Assembly (NCBI RefSeq): GCF_025457425.1
Contig: NZ_JAMXIA010000001.1
Coordinates: 3,162,001 to 3,226,000, forward strand
Length of the DNA: 64,000 nt
From: Chryseobacterium foetidum
GTDB lineage: Bacteria > Bacteroidota > Bacteroidia > Flavobacteriales > Weeksellaceae
Reading direction: 5' to 3'
Positions 35,541 through 44,751 of this stretch are shown one piece after another (within the stretch, counting starts at the first letter, position 1; each line of letters opens with the position of its first letter). The position numbers and the translations under genes are program-made. A model generated the notes under the pieces. The model made no database searches. It was not told the origin of the DNA and saw nothing but the letters and a program-made list of their open reading frames with translations.

Positions 35541-36410
35541 TCACTCACTTTCCAACTGCTTTTTAGCATCTTCCAAACCTTTTTTGTCTTCCTTGGAAAG
35601 TTCAGGGAATTTTAAATCCATTTTTTCCAAAGTTTCTATAATAATCTGAATCGCTGCCAGTCTTGCAAACCATTTATTATCTGCCGGAATCACGTGCCAC
35701 GGAGCATGATCTTTAGAAGTTTCGTTGATGGCAGTTTCGTAACAGTCCATGTATTTGTCAAACAGAGCTCTTTCGGGAAGGTCTGCTGAAGAAAATTTCC
35801 AGTTTTTTTCCTGTTCGTTGATGCGGTCGAGAAGTCTTTTCTTTTGTTCGTCTTTCGAAACATTCAGGAAAATTTTGATGATAGTCGTTCCGTTATTGGC
35901 AAGGTGTTTTTCAAAATTACTGATACTTTCGTAGCGGTTTTTCCAGAATTTATCATCAAAATCTTTCACATCATCCCACGTTTTTTCGCTCAAATTATAT
36001 TCAGGATGAACCTTGCAAACCAAAACACTTTCGTAGTGCGAACGATTAAAAATTCCGATCATTCCCTTTTGAGGAACTGCTAAGTAATGCCTCCAAAGAA
36101 AATCATGTGCATATTCTTTTGAGTTTGGAGTTTTAAAACTAGTCACATTACAACCCTGAGGATTTACGCCTCCGAAAACATGCTCGATTAAAGAATCTTT
36201 TCCTGCTGCATCCATCGCCTGAAGTACGACCAATAAAGATTTGCTTCCATCGGCATATAATTTTTCCTGAAGTTCACGAAGTTTTTCTTTTTCCTTCATG
36301 ATCATTTCTAAACCGTCCTCTTTCGTAAGTTTTCCCTTATATGAAGTTTCTGTTTTTTTTATTGAAAATTTTCCTTTTACTTTAAATTCTTCTGAAAAAT
36401 CACTGTTCAT
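35541..36410 (-). CDS. ppk2: Polyphosphate kinase 2 family protein
   Basis: Transfers phosphate between polyphosphate and nucleotides (PPK2, PF03976). The 289-residue one-domain protein has the Walker A-like LQAMDAAGKDS (about 63-73), the lid region with FKTPNSKEYAHDFLWRHY, and the Walker B-type FNRSHYE. One-domain PPK2 enzymes phosphorylate ADP or AMP; the subclass cannot be fixed by eye. It stands alone between rnpB and the DUF1573 gene. Confidence 0.92.
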   Translation of the reverse strand: MNSDFSEEFKVKGKFSIKKTETSYKGKLTKEDGLEMIMKEKEKLRELQEKLYADGSKSLLVVLQAMDAAGKDSLIEHVFGGVNPQGCNVTSFKTPNSKEYAHDFLWRHYLAVPQKGMIGIFNRSHYESVLVCKVHPEYNLSEKTWDDVKDFDDKFWKNRYESISNFEKHLANNGTTIIKIFLNVSKDEQKKRLLDRINEQEKNWKFSSADLPERALFDKYMDCYETAINETSKDHAPWHVIPADNKWFARLAAIQIIIETLEKMDLKFPELSKEDKKGLEDAKKQLESE

Positions 36411-36433
36411 TTTTTAATATTTTATCTAAAATA

Positions 36434-36465
36434 GCAAAAAAAACCATCCCGATAAGAGATGGTTA
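36434..36465 (-). terminator. Rho-independent terminator of the DUF1573 gene
   Basis: Minus-strand stem aaccatc/gatggtt with a T-run, 24 bp after the DUF1573 stop codon. Confidence 0.75.
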
Positions 36466-36488
36466 TATAATATTTTATTTTTTGAAAA

Positions 36489-37025
36489 TTAGTTTGCAGC
36501 TTTAGCTTGTTTTGCCGCTTTTTTGGCAGCCTTTTCTGCTTTCTTAGCTTCTTTTGCAGCAATTTTAGCTGCTTTTTTATCAGCTTTTTCTTTAGCTTTG
36601 AGTTCTTCTGGAGTTAAAACTATTGGCTCAGGCGCTGGTTCAGGTGCTACCTCTACAGCGTTAGCATCTACGTTTCCTTTAATGTAAATGATGCTTCTGC
36701 TGTTTACAGGGTCATTAGAAAATACTTCAATCATTTTTGTAAAAGGTCCTGCCAAGGCGGTGTTGTATCCTACCTTAATTTTTGAAGATTTTCCAGGTAA
36801 AATAGGATCCTGGCTCCATTCAGGTGTTGTACATCCGCAAGATGGCTTCACGTTTGAAAGTACCAAAGGCTTGTCTCCAGTATTGGTCACAGTGAAAAAT
36901 CTTGTACCGTCTGATCCGGGTTTGATTGTTCCGTATTCAAAGGTTGTATTGTCAAAAGTAATGGTTTGCGCAGATGCAAAAGCAACTGTTCCCAAAAACG
37001 CAATTCCAGCTAGTAAGTTTTTCAT
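36489..37025 (-). CDS. DUF1573 domain protein with lysine/alanine-rich tail
   Basis: A 178-residue exported protein. After a signal peptide (ending ASAQ), residues 20-115 form a DUF1573 (PF07610) Ig-like domain with the hallmark PSCGCTTPEW. The C-terminal 50 residues are a highly basic repetitive tail (KEKADKKAAKIAAKEAKKAE), probably helical. The role is unknown; the tail could bind acidic surfaces or polyphosphate/nucleic acid, which is speculation. The minus-strand -7 box TAACTTTG lies at 37066-37073. Confidence 0.85.
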   Translation of the reverse strand: MKNLLAGIAFLGTVAFASAQTITFDNTTFEYGTIKPGSDGTRFFTVTNTGDKPLVLSNVKPSCGCTTPEWSQDPILPGKSSKIKVGYNTALAGPFTKMIEVFSNDPVNSRSIIYIKGNVDANAVEVAPEPAPEPIVLTPEELKAKEKADKKAAKIAAKEAKKAEKAAKKAAKQAKAAN

Positions 37026-37065
37026 ATACTTAAAGTTAATATGTATGTTAGATAATTTTGAGGAA

Positions 37066-37073
37066 CAAAGTTA
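37066..37073 (-). promoter_or_regulatory. Bacteroidetes -7 box (TAACTTTG) for the DUF1573 gene
   Basis: TAnnTTTG match on the minus strand 40 bp before the ATG; the divergent valS box is at 37115-37122. Confidence 0.55.
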
Positions 37074-37114
37074 AAAATTATTTTAATTAGTGCTTACATT
37101 TTTTTACTTTAAAC

Positions 37115-37122
37115 TATTTTTG
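37115..37122 (+). promoter_or_regulatory. Bacteroidetes -7 box (TATTTTTG) for valS
   Basis: TAnnTTTG match with a 29-bp distance to the ATG. Confidence 0.5.
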
Positions 37123-37151
37123 CAAATTGTAAGATAAAGAAATTAGAATTT

Positions 37152-39854
37152 ATGCAGATTTCAGAAAAATATAATCCTCAGGAAACAGAAAAGAAATGGT
37201 ACAAATACTGGCTGGATAACAAATATTTCCACTCAGAACCCAACGAAAAGCCACCTTACACGATCGTAATTCCGCCGCCTAACGTCACAGGAATTCTTCA
37301 CATGGGGCATATGTTGAACAATACCATTCAGGATATTCTCGTTCGCCGTGCAAGAATGCAGGGTTTCAATGCCTGTTGGGTTCCGGGAACAGACCACGCT
37401 TCGATTGCGACGGAAGCGAAAGTTGTTGCCAAACTGAAGTCTGAAGGCATCAATAAATCTGATCTTACAAGAGAAGAATTTTTGAAACACGCATGGGAAT
37501 GGACCGACAAATACGGGGGAACCATCCTGGAACAGTTGAAGAAATTGGGTTGTTCGTGCGACTGGGACAGAACGAGTTTTACGATGGAACCGAAACTTTC
37601 GAGTCAGGTAATCAAAGCTTTTGTTGATTTGTACAATAAAGGTTTGATTTACAGAGGTTATAGAATGGTCAATTGGGATCCTGAAGCAAAAACCAATATT
37701 TCTGACGAAGAAGTAATCTTTAAAGAACAAAACGGAAAATTATATTTCCTAAAGTATAAAATCGAGGGTACAGAAGAATTCCTTTCTGTTGCTACAACGC
37801 GTCCTGAAACAATTTTCGGGGACACCGCAGTTTGTATTAATCCTAATGATGAGCGATATGCTCATTTGAAAGGGAAAAACGTACTTGTACCGATCGTCAA
37901 CAGAGTTATTCCAATTATTGAAGACGAATATGTTGATATTGAATTTGGAACGGGTGCTCTGAAAATTACTCCGGCTCATGATCTGAATGATTACGAAATC
38001 GGAAAAAAACACAGTCTTCCGATGATTGACTCTCTGGATGATGACGCAAATCTGAATGAGCACGGACTGCATTATGCAGGTAAAAACAGATTTGATGTAA
38101 GAAAGCAAATCGCAAAAGAACTGGAAGAAAACGATCTTTTGCTGAAAGCAGAAGATTACGCCAATAAAGTAGGAACTTCCGAAAGAACAGGTGCCGTGAT
38201 TGAGCCTAAAGTTTCTGTTCAGTGGTTTCTGAAGATGTCTGAAATCGGGAAACCGGCTTTAGACGTTGTGATGGATGATGAAGTGAAATTCTATCCTGAA
38301 AAATTCAAAAATACCTACAAACACTGGATGGAAAACATCCGCGACTGGAATATTTCCCGCCAGCTTTGGTGGGGACAGCAGATTCCTGCTTATTATTATG
38401 GTGAAGGCGAAAATGATTTTGTAGTTGCTGAAAACATTGAAGAAGCGCTGGAACTTGCGAAAGAAAAAACTTCCAACTCCGAGCTTCCAGCTTCCAGCTT
38501 GAGACAAGACCAAGACGCCCTCGATACATGGTTTTCATCATGGTTGTGGCCAATGTCGGTTTTTGACGGACTGAATAATCCTGACAATCAAGATATTAAT
38601 TATTATTATCCGACTTCAGATCTGGTTACAGGTCCGGATATTATTTTCTTCTGGGTTGCCAGAATGATTATGGCAGGTTTGGAATACAGAAAAGAAATTC
38701 CTTTCAAAAATGTTTATTTTACAGGAATTGTAAGGGATAAAATCGGCAGAAAAATGTCTAAATCTCTTGGAAATTCACCGGATCCTTTGGATTTGATTGA
38801 ACGATATGGCGCAGATGCTGTTAGAGTGGGAATTATGATGAGTTCAGCTGCCGGAAACGATTTAAAATTTGATTCTGAGCAGATTGATGAAGAAGGAAAT
38901 GTTTTAACTGAAAAACAGGTAAAACAGAGAATGGAAGAAGGCAAAGATGCAATCTACACTTCTCCGCTTTGCGATTTGGGTAGAAACTTCGGTACTAAAA
39001 TCTGGAATGCTTTCCGTTTAATCAACATGTGGAAGCATGAAGACAAGCCGGCAAATTCTACAGAAATTCAGACTATTGAATGGTTTGAAAATCAATTAAA
39101 TAAATCAATTACCGAAATTAATGACCAGTTTGATAAATTCAGAATTTCTGATGCATTAAATTTAATTCAGAAATTAATTAAAGATGATTTCTGCGGCTGG
39201 TATCTTGAAGCGATTAAGCCAAATTTCGGAGAGGGAATTTCAAAAGAAGTTTACACAAAAACTATTTATTTATTTGAAGAATTGATGAAGCTGCTTCATC
39301 CGTTCATGCCTTTCCTTACTGAGGAGCTGTGGCAGACGATTTCAGAAAGAAAAACTGAAGATGCCTTGATGATTGCCCAGCAGAAGAAATCAGAAGCATT
39401 TGAAGACAAAATTATCAAAAACTTCGAGACGGCGTCTGAAGTGATTTCAGGAGTAAGAAATTACCGTCAGACTAAAGGGATTTCACCAAAAGAAAGTGTC
39501 GAAATATACACCAATGCTACAGAATTTGCCAACGAATCGGTGATTAAAAAACTTGGAAATATTTCAGAAATTCATTTCGGAACAAAAACAGATAAACCAA
39601 GCTTTACATTTTTGGTTGGTTCCACAGAAATTTCAATTCCTTTAAGTGAAAACTTAGATTTGGGTGAAGAAAAAGAGAAAACCGAAGAAGAATTAAAATA
39701 CCTGAAAGGCTTCCTGATTTCTGTAGATAAAAAACTTTCAAACGAGAAATTTGTTGCCAATGCAAAGCCTGAGATTGTGGAAGTTGAGCGTAAAAAACAG
39801 AAAGATGCAATTGATAAAATTGCAATTTTGGAAGAGAAGCTTAAAACTTTATAA
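37152..39854 (+). CDS. valS: Valine--tRNA ligase
   Basis: Charges tRNA-Val and edits Thr-tRNA-Val. The 900-residue class I synthetase has HMGH at 50-53, KMSKS at 534-538, a CP1 editing domain (VATTRPETIFGDTAVCINP), and a C-terminal coiled coil (LGEEKEKTEEELKYLKGFL...EEKLKTL). In a linker before the second half of the core the coding DNA contains heptad words cttccag (38470-38504) that resemble the intergenic repeats of this genome. Confidence 0.98.
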   Translation: MQISEKYNPQETEKKWYKYWLDNKYFHSEPNEKPPYTIVIPPPNVTGILHMGHMLNNTIQDILVRRARMQGFNACWVPGTDHASIATEAKVVAKLKSEGINKSDLTREEFLKHAWEWTDKYGGTILEQLKKLGCSCDWDRTSFTMEPKLSSQVIKAFVDLYNKGLIYRGYRMVNWDPEAKTNISDEEVIFKEQNGKLYFLKYKIEGTEEFLSVATTRPETIFGDTAVCINPNDERYAHLKGKNVLVPIVNRVIPIIEDEYVDIEFGTGALKITPAHDLNDYEIGKKHSLPMIDSLDDDANLNEHGLHYAGKNRFDVRKQIAKELEENDLLLKAEDYANKVGTSERTGAVIEPKVSVQWFLKMSEIGKPALDVVMDDEVKFYPEKFKNTYKHWMENIRDWNISRQLWWGQQIPAYYYGEGENDFVVAENIEEALELAKEKTSNSELPASSLRQDQDALDTWFSSWLWPMSVFDGLNNPDNQDINYYYPTSDLVTGPDIIFFWVARMIMAGLEYRKEIPFKNVYFTGIVRDKIGRKMSKSLGNSPDPLDLIERYGADAVRVGIMMSSAAGNDLKFDSEQIDEEGNVLTEKQVKQRMEEGKDAIYTSPLCDLGRNFGTKIWNAFRLINMWKHEDKPANSTEIQTIEWFENQLNKSITEINDQFDKFRISDALNLIQKLIKDDFCGWYLEAIKPNFGEGISKEVYTKTIYLFEELMKLLHPFMPFLTEELWQTISERKTEDALMIAQQKKSEAFEDKIIKNFETASEVISGVRNYRQTKGISPKESVEIYTNATEFANESVIKKLGNISEIHFGTKTDKPSFTFLVGSTEISIPLSENLDLGEEKEKTEEELKYLKGFLISVDKKLSNEKFVANAKPEIVEVERKKQKDAIDKIAILEEKLKTL
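38470..38504. repeat. Heptad-like repeat inside valS
   Basis: Consecutive 7-mers cttccaa, ctccgag, cttccag, cttccag, cttgaga encode the linker SNSELPASSL. The words match the repeats at 21103 and 51070. As the protein does not look longer than expected here, this may be substitution by gene conversion or chance. Confidence 0.4.
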
Positions 39855-39859
39855 TTATA

Positions 39860-39892
39860 AACCTTCAAGGTTTTTAAAATCTTGAAGGTTTC
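39860..39892. terminator. Hairpin after valS
   Basis: aaaccttcaag and cttgaaggttt are perfect inverted arms, but no T-run follows; weak terminator or mRNA-end stabiliser. Confidence 0.5.
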
Positions 39893-39900
39893 GATACTGA

Positions 39901-40536
39901 ATGAAACATATAGAAAATATTAAAAAACTCTTCTCAAAAGACTTTGTGGAAAGTCCGCTTCTGGAGAGTTTTGAAGTCGGGAAAATTTATCTTTCGAGCG
40001 GAAAGCTTGTGGCTTGCGATCCTGTTTTAACAAATGATATGAAGCCTTTCACTACAGAATTTCCAAAAGGTGAATTTCAGGTTTTGCTTCACAAAGAAAG
40101 GGAAAGCAATTGCGTGGCGTACGGTGAAATTGTTTTTGACAAGACAGAAGCAGTTTATTGGGAAATGGCAACCACAGAAGGACAAAACCTAAAAGATCTG
40201 GCTGATGAAGAGGTTTTCGGTTATCCCGTAGAAAGCGGAATGGGCTGTTTCATGGATTATGAAACCCAAAACAGTCTCAATGAACTTGAGCAAAAGCTTT
40301 TTCAAAGAAAAGGAGACGATTTCATGGGAATCTATGAAGAATTTTTCCATGAACATTTTTTTGATGAAAACGGAGCCATTGATCAGTACGCATTTCTGAA
40401 ACCGGACGAAGAAAATCCGCGAAATATTTTCGCCTTTGAAACAGGTTATGGAGAAGGATTTTATGCAAGTTACATCGGATTCGATGCAAATCATAAGCCT
40501 GTGAAGATTGTTACTGAATTTATTGAAATTCAGTAA
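39901..40536 (+). CDS. DUF4241 domain-containing protein
   Basis: A 211-residue cytoplasmic protein of the DUF4241 (PF14025) family. It starts with KIYLSSGKLVACDPVLTN and contains SGMGCFMDYE and YGEGFYASYIGFD, all typical of the family. Its function is unknown; members are common in polymorphic-toxin immunity neighbourhoods, but no toxin is present here. It lies between valS and the sugar kinase, preceded by a hairpin. Confidence 0.75.
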   Translation: MKHIENIKKLFSKDFVESPLLESFEVGKIYLSSGKLVACDPVLTNDMKPFTTEFPKGEFQVLLHKERESNCVAYGEIVFDKTEAVYWEMATTEGQNLKDLADEEVFGYPVESGMGCFMDYETQNSLNELEQKLFQRKGDDFMGIYEEFFHEHFFDENGAIDQYAFLKPDEENPRNIFAFETGYGEGFYASYIGFDANHKPVKIVTEFIEIQ

Positions 40537-40582
40537 AACCTATTGTTTTTTGAGTTAAATTAGTCGGCATATTCGTATGTAA

Positions 40583-41470
40583 ATGAAATTCTCAAAATCT
40601 CAACCTAAAGTAATTGTAATTGGAAGCTGTACTATCGATCAGATGGTCACAGCAGACAGATTGCCGAAGCCCAACGAGTTTGTTTCCGCAAGGAAATCTG
40701 AATATTTTTTTGGTGGAAAAGGAGCCAATCAGGCAGTTGGGATGTCGCGTTTGGGAGCTCAGGTTTATTTTATCGGATGTGTCGGGATGGATCCTGCGGG
40801 TCAGCAGATCATGAGAAATCTGGTGAAAGAGAATGTGAATGTAGGTTTTGTTACCGAAACCGATCAGGAAACTACAGGAAGTGCCTTTATCACAAAAACA
40901 GATCATGATTATTCCGTTGTGGTTATTCCGGCAGCAAATCAGTGTTTAACAACCCAAAAGATTGATGCTGCTGAAAAATATATACGCGAAAGCGACCTGT
41001 TGCTTGTACAGCTCGAAATTTCTGACGAACTTCTGAAACATGCTGTTTTAAAGGCCAAACTTCACCATAAAACTGTAGGTCTTTACGCTTCGCCGGCGCG
41101 TAAGGTTGATCAGATTATCTTAGATCAGGCCGATTTTATTATTGTAAGAAGCAACGAGCTTTCTTTGCTTTTTGAAGACGAAGATCTTGAAACCGTTGTA
41201 AAGAAATTTTCAAATAAATTATTTGTGCGTGACGAAACCAATTCCACTGTTTATCATGATGGAAATGAAATGAAATATCAAAGAGAGGAAAGTGAGACGA
41301 TGAAATATCAGATTGGAATGGGAGATGGCTTCACATGCGGATTTGCGTACGCTTTTGCACGTGGAAATGATCTCAAAGACTGTGTAAATCTCGGTAACAA
41401 AGTTTCGGCAAAAGTTTCTTTGAAAAACGGAGCACAAACGGGACTTCCTCAATTGAAAGAACTTCTCTAA
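40583..41470 (+). CDS. PfkB family sugar kinase, ribokinase-like
   Basis: A 295-residue kinase that phosphorylates a sugar or nucleoside with ATP. The PfkB signature 1 is GGKGANQAVGMSRLGA (about 44-59); the ATP/active-site motif is GMGDGFTCG (about 248-256), containing the catalytic Asp, with the usual GAGD changed to GMGD. The closest named type is ribokinase. No sugar transporter or regulator is adjacent, so the substrate is open. Confidence 0.83.
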   Translation: MKFSKSQPKVIVIGSCTIDQMVTADRLPKPNEFVSARKSEYFFGGKGANQAVGMSRLGAQVYFIGCVGMDPAGQQIMRNLVKENVNVGFVTETDQETTGSAFITKTDHDYSVVVIPAANQCLTTQKIDAAEKYIRESDLLLVQLEISDELLKHAVLKAKLHHKTVGLYASPARKVDQIILDQADFIIVRSNELSLLFEDEDLETVVKKFSNKLFVRDETNSTVYHDGNEMKYQREESETMKYQIGMGDGFTCGFAYAFARGNDLKDCVNLGNKVSAKVSLKNGAQTGLPQLKELL

Positions 41471-41524
41471 ACGTTATTTAATGCATATTTAAAAAGCTTT
41501 TAGGAGTTTTTATAGTCACATAAT

Positions 41525-41552
41525 TTTTCCACCTTTGAGGTGGAATTTTTCT
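41525..41552 (+). terminator. Hairpin with T-run before the hydrolase gene
   Basis: CCACC/GGTGG with loop TTTGA and a following AATTTTTCTTT directly precede the ATG at 41555. It may end the kinase transcript or act as an attenuator. Confidence 0.5.
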
Positions 41553-41554
41553 TT

Positions 41555-42397
41555 ATGGAAAGAATATATCTTACCAATCCTGATGGTGCGAAAATTTGTC
41601 TGCATATTTTCAAACCCGAAAATGACAGTAGAAAACTTTTGCTCATCAACTCTGCAACGGGTGTTCGGCAGCAGATTTATTTCTCTTTAGCTGCATTTTT
41701 AAAAAGAAAAGGCTTCACCGTTATTACTTATGATTATGAAGGAATTGGGCTTTCAAAACCTGTTAATTTCAAAAAATCAAAGGCATCAATGCGGTCATGG
41801 GGAACTTCGGATTTTAAAATAATCACTGAATTTTTAATTAAAATCTTTCCAAATCATACCAAATTTTGCCTCGGACATTCGGTTGGTGCATTGATTTTAG
41901 GAATGAATGAATATTCTAAAATATTTGAAAAATTTATTTTCGTTGCAACTCAAAATGCCTTTATCGGAAACCTAAAATGGAAAACAAAACTCGAAGCTTT
42001 TCTCGGGTTCGGATTTGTTCAGCCATTTTTTACAGAGCTATTTGGTTATTTTCCAGCACATTGGTTTGGACTGGGAGAAAGTCTTCCAAAAAATTGCGCT
42101 TATGACTGGAGAACCTTAATTTTGAACCGGAAATCCACCAACAGATTATTAGAAAAGACGATTGATTATTCTAAAGATTTAAATCAAAATGTTTTGGTTT
42201 TATACGCTGAAGATGATGTCTGGCTGACGGAAAAAGGGGTGAAGTCTTTAATGAATGAAACTTACTCCAATTTAAAACCTCAATTCAGAATTCTAAAAAC
42301 TTCGGAATCTGAAAAAGGAAAAATAGGTCACATCAATTTTTTCAGAAGCTATAATGAGAATCTTTGGGATATCATTCTGCATGAGATGGAATCGTGA
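41555..42397 (+). CDS. Alpha/beta hydrolase
   Basis: A 280-residue serine hydrolase. The nucleophile elbow is GHSVGA (about 104-109), preceded by FTVITYDYEGIGLSKP, a typical strand-loop of the fold. The probable catalytic Asp is in LVLYAEDDVWL and the His in KIGHINFF. The start at 41555 (MERIYL) is used because the longer frame from a GTG at 41540 lies in the hairpin. The substrate is unknown. Confidence 0.82.
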   Translation: MERIYLTNPDGAKICLHIFKPENDSRKLLLINSATGVRQQIYFSLAAFLKRKGFTVITYDYEGIGLSKPVNFKKSKASMRSWGTSDFKIITEFLIKIFPNHTKFCLGHSVGALILGMNEYSKIFEKFIFVATQNAFIGNLKWKTKLEAFLGFGFVQPFFTELFGYFPAHWFGLGESLPKNCAYDWRTLILNRKSTNRLLEKTIDYSKDLNQNVLVLYAEDDVWLTEKGVKSLMNETYSNLKPQFRILKTSESEKGKIGHINFFRSYNENLWDIILHEMES

Positions 42398-42454
42398 CCA
42401 TTCCTCTCTTTTGGAAATCGAGGAACGAGATTCGCCGAATCAATTAAATAAAAT

Positions 42455-42510
42455 ATTGAGGCATTGGTGGCGAAAAATCTTCGATTTTTTGACGGGGTGG
42501 TTTTCCGCGA
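42455..42510. repeat. Short dispersed-type repeat (ggtggcgaaaaatcttcgatttttt)
   Basis: An inverted motif (aaaaatcttcgattttt) flanked by ggtggc and gacggggtgg stands between the hydrolase and the HD-domain gene. It looks like an intergenic repeat; no second copy was found in the window. Confidence 0.4.
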
Positions 42511-42532
42511 ATAACTAAATTAAAATTTAAAA

Positions 42533-43177
42533 ATGAAGAACGTAATAGACAGCACAATAGAATTCGTAAAACAAAAACTTGAAGGCGCAGAAGCCGGTCA
42601 CGACTGGTTTCACATCGAGAGAGTCTGGAAATTATCGAAAAAAATTGCCCAAACTGAAAACTGTAATCTTGAAGTTGTTGAACTTTCTGCTTTACTTCAC
42701 GATATTGCTGATCCTAAATTTCACGATGGCGACGAAACTTTAGCTTTGAAAATTTCAGGAGAATTATTGGAAGGCTTAAAAGTCGATGAGAACGTTATTC
42801 AGCAGGTTTTATTTGTAATTCAGAACATTTCATTTAAAAACAGAGGAGAAGCACCAAAAGATTTACCAATTGAATTAAAAATTGTTCAGGACGCCGACAG
42901 AATCGATGCCATCGGAGCGATTGGTGTGGCTCGAACGTTTAATTTCGGTGGTTTTAAAAATAATCTGATGTATCATCCTGATATTCAGCCAAAACTCAAT
43001 ATGTCGAAGGAAGAATACAAAAAATCAGACGGAACAACAATTAATCACTTCTATGAAAAACTTTTGCTGTTGAAAGATTTAATGAACACCGATGAAGGAA
43101 AAAAAATAGCCGAAGAAAGGCATCAGTTTATGCTCTCTTTCCTCGACCAGTTTTATAAAGAATGGAATGTAGATTAA
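42533..43177 (+). CDS. HD domain phosphohydrolase
   Basis: A 214-residue metal-dependent phosphohydrolase. The ligands of the HD superfamily are visible: H23 (EAGHDWFHI), the HD pair H56-D57 (ALLHDIAD), and a later aspartate in VQDADRIDAIGAIG. It resembles the YedJ-type cytoplasmic HD proteins; the substrate may be a nucleotide. Confidence 0.88.
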   Translation: MKNVIDSTIEFVKQKLEGAEAGHDWFHIERVWKLSKKIAQTENCNLEVVELSALLHDIADPKFHDGDETLALKISGELLEGLKVDENVIQQVLFVIQNISFKNRGEAPKDLPIELKIVQDADRIDAIGAIGVARTFNFGGFKNNLMYHPDIQPKLNMSKEEYKKSDGTTINHFYEKLLLLKDLMNTDEGKKIAEERHQFMLSFLDQFYKEWNVD

Positions 43178-43202
43178 TGTTTTAGGCTAAAAAATCTATT
43201 CA

Positions 43203-43210
43203 TATCTTTG
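43203..43210 (+). promoter_or_regulatory. Bacteroidetes -7 box (TATCTTTG) 4 bp from a start codon
   Basis: Exact TAnnTTTG match ending 4 bp before the ATG at 43215; the mRNA is probably leaderless. Confidence 0.55.
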
Positions 43211-43214
43211 TTTC

Positions 43215-43808
43215 ATGGGATTTATTCTTTCATTGGTTTTCGTGATTCTTGTGCTGTCTCTTTTTCTGTCGAAAATAAAAAAGGGACGGGCGGGGGAGCT
43301 GGCCAGATTATTCAGGGTTTTGAGTCTCGTTTTTGCCATTTCACTTTTTACCTATTGGTTTATTAAGAAGAGCACGATTCGGATTGTAGATCATTCGGTT
43401 TCGCTCCAGCTCATCAACAAACTCCCACAGCCGCTTGATTTTTATTTAATCAAAATCAACAAAAGTGAGACAGCAGAGGCGCTGGAAACAAGTCATGTCG
43501 GAAAAATCCGTCCCGAATATTACAGAGTGGAATATCTGAATATGAAAAATTCCGACGAATACTGGATTGCAGGATATTTAGGCAAAAAAAATCTTGTTTA
43601 TTTCTCGCAACATGCTGTTCCCAATAAAAATATGGATCAGATAATTGAAGTTCAGAATTACATCAATCAAAGCGAAAAACTTTCAGCCATCGCAAAAAAG
43701 GAAATTGAGGAAGACAATTATAAAAACATGTTTTCAGGAATTTGGGTAACCCTGAATCTCCTCCTGATTTTCCTGAATCTCGTCCTGATTTTGAGAAAGA
43801 AAAGTTAA
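43215..43808 (+). CDS. Hypothetical membrane protein
   Basis: Not recognised. The 197-residue product has transmembrane segments at about 2-20, 33-50 and 172-192, and a soluble middle domain of about 110 residues (VSLQLINKLPQPLDFYLIKI...) that would lie outside the cytoplasm. Its stop codon overlaps the stop of the convergent DUF72 gene. Confidence 0.6.
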   Translation: MGFILSLVFVILVLSLFLSKIKKGRAGELARLFRVLSLVFAISLFTYWFIKKSTIRIVDHSVSLQLINKLPQPLDFYLIKINKSETAEALETSHVGKIRPEYYRVEYLNMKNSDEYWIAGYLGKKNLVYFSQHAVPNKNMDQIIEVQNYINQSEKLSAIAKKEIEEDNYKNMFSGIWVTLNLLLIFLNLVLILRKKS

Positions 43809-44695
43809 AACAGACTCTGGGGATTTTCCTGAGCAAGTTTAGGAATGTGAATATCAGTTTTCCATTCTTTATTCATCTCTTCAATCAAATGGGCTGAAAG
43901 CAGTGGTGAAGCTTTTTCAAGATTTTGGTGAACAAAAAAGTAGAGATTCTGCAGACCTTCTTTCTTCCATTTCGTCAGATGTTTCAACCAGTCATCAAGT
44001 CTTTCGTAATCGCTTTCATGATTGGCTCCAACGTATCTGATAAAAGCGGTTGGAGTCGTCAGTCTCATGTGAAGCATATCTCTTCTTCCGGCGGTATCAA
44101 CAATGATATTCGTAATATTATTATCCTCAAAAAGCTGACAGATTTTATCAAAAATCTCTTCATCACTAAACCATTCCGTATTTCTGAGTTCGATGGCTAA
44201 GGGCACCTCTTTCGGCCATTTATTCACAAACTGCTCGAGCCTTTCGTAGTCTTTGGGTTTAAAATTATCATGAAGCTGAAGGAAAACCATTCCCAGTTTT
44301 TCATCAAAATTCAAAACTGCCGTTGCAAACTGAGTTACGACATCATCGATATTCAAAAGTCTTCTGAAATGGGAAACGGTATTGGTTATTTTCGGAAAGA
44401 ATTTAAAATCTGCCGGAGTTTTTTCCTTCCATGTCAAAACCTGTTCGGAGGTCGGCATTCCGTAGAAAGTAGCGTTCAGTTCGATAGAATTAAACTGCGT
44501 AGAGTAGTAGCCCAATTCGTCCTTTGTACCTTTCGGATAAAAACCTTTCAAATCAGTTTTGTTCCATTTTGCACAACCGATCGAGATATTTTCAAGTCCC
44601 TTTTTATTTTGCTTTAAAATTTCCTTGGTTCTTGAATGATCTTTTGGTAATGTAAAATCTATTTTTGACGGGTCTTCTACTTGTCCGAATTTCAT
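43805..44695 (-). CDS. DUF72 domain-containing protein
   Basis: A 296-residue TIM-barrel-like protein of the DUF72 (YecE, PF01904) family. The segments ISIGCAKWNKTDLKGFYPKGT, YSTQFNSIELNATFYGMPT and FFVHQNLEKASPLLSAHL are typical. Its function is not established. A promoter box TATATTTG lies at 44738-44745 on the minus strand. Confidence 0.9.
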   Translation of the reverse strand: MKFGQVEDPSKIDFTLPKDHSRTKEILKQNKKGLENISIGCAKWNKTDLKGFYPKGTKDELGYYSTQFNSIELNATFYGMPTSEQVLTWKEKTPADFKFFPKITNTVSHFRRLLNIDDVVTQFATAVLNFDEKLGMVFLQLHDNFKPKDYERLEQFVNKWPKEVPLAIELRNTEWFSDEEIFDKICQLFEDNNITNIIVDTAGRRDMLHMRLTTPTAFIRYVGANHESDYERLDDWLKHLTKWKKEGLQNLYFFVHQNLEKASPLLSAHLIEEMNKEWKTDIHIPKLAQENPQSLF

Positions 44696-44737
44696 TTGGC
44701 TTAAATTTTAAGAATTATTGGAAGGATTAGATTTAAA

Positions 44738-44745
44738 CAAATATA
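44738..44745 (-). promoter_or_regulatory. Bacteroidetes -7 box (TATATTTG) for the DUF72 gene
   Basis: TAnnTTTG match on the minus strand 42 bp before the ATG. Confidence 0.45.
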
Positions 44746-44751
44746 AATAAA

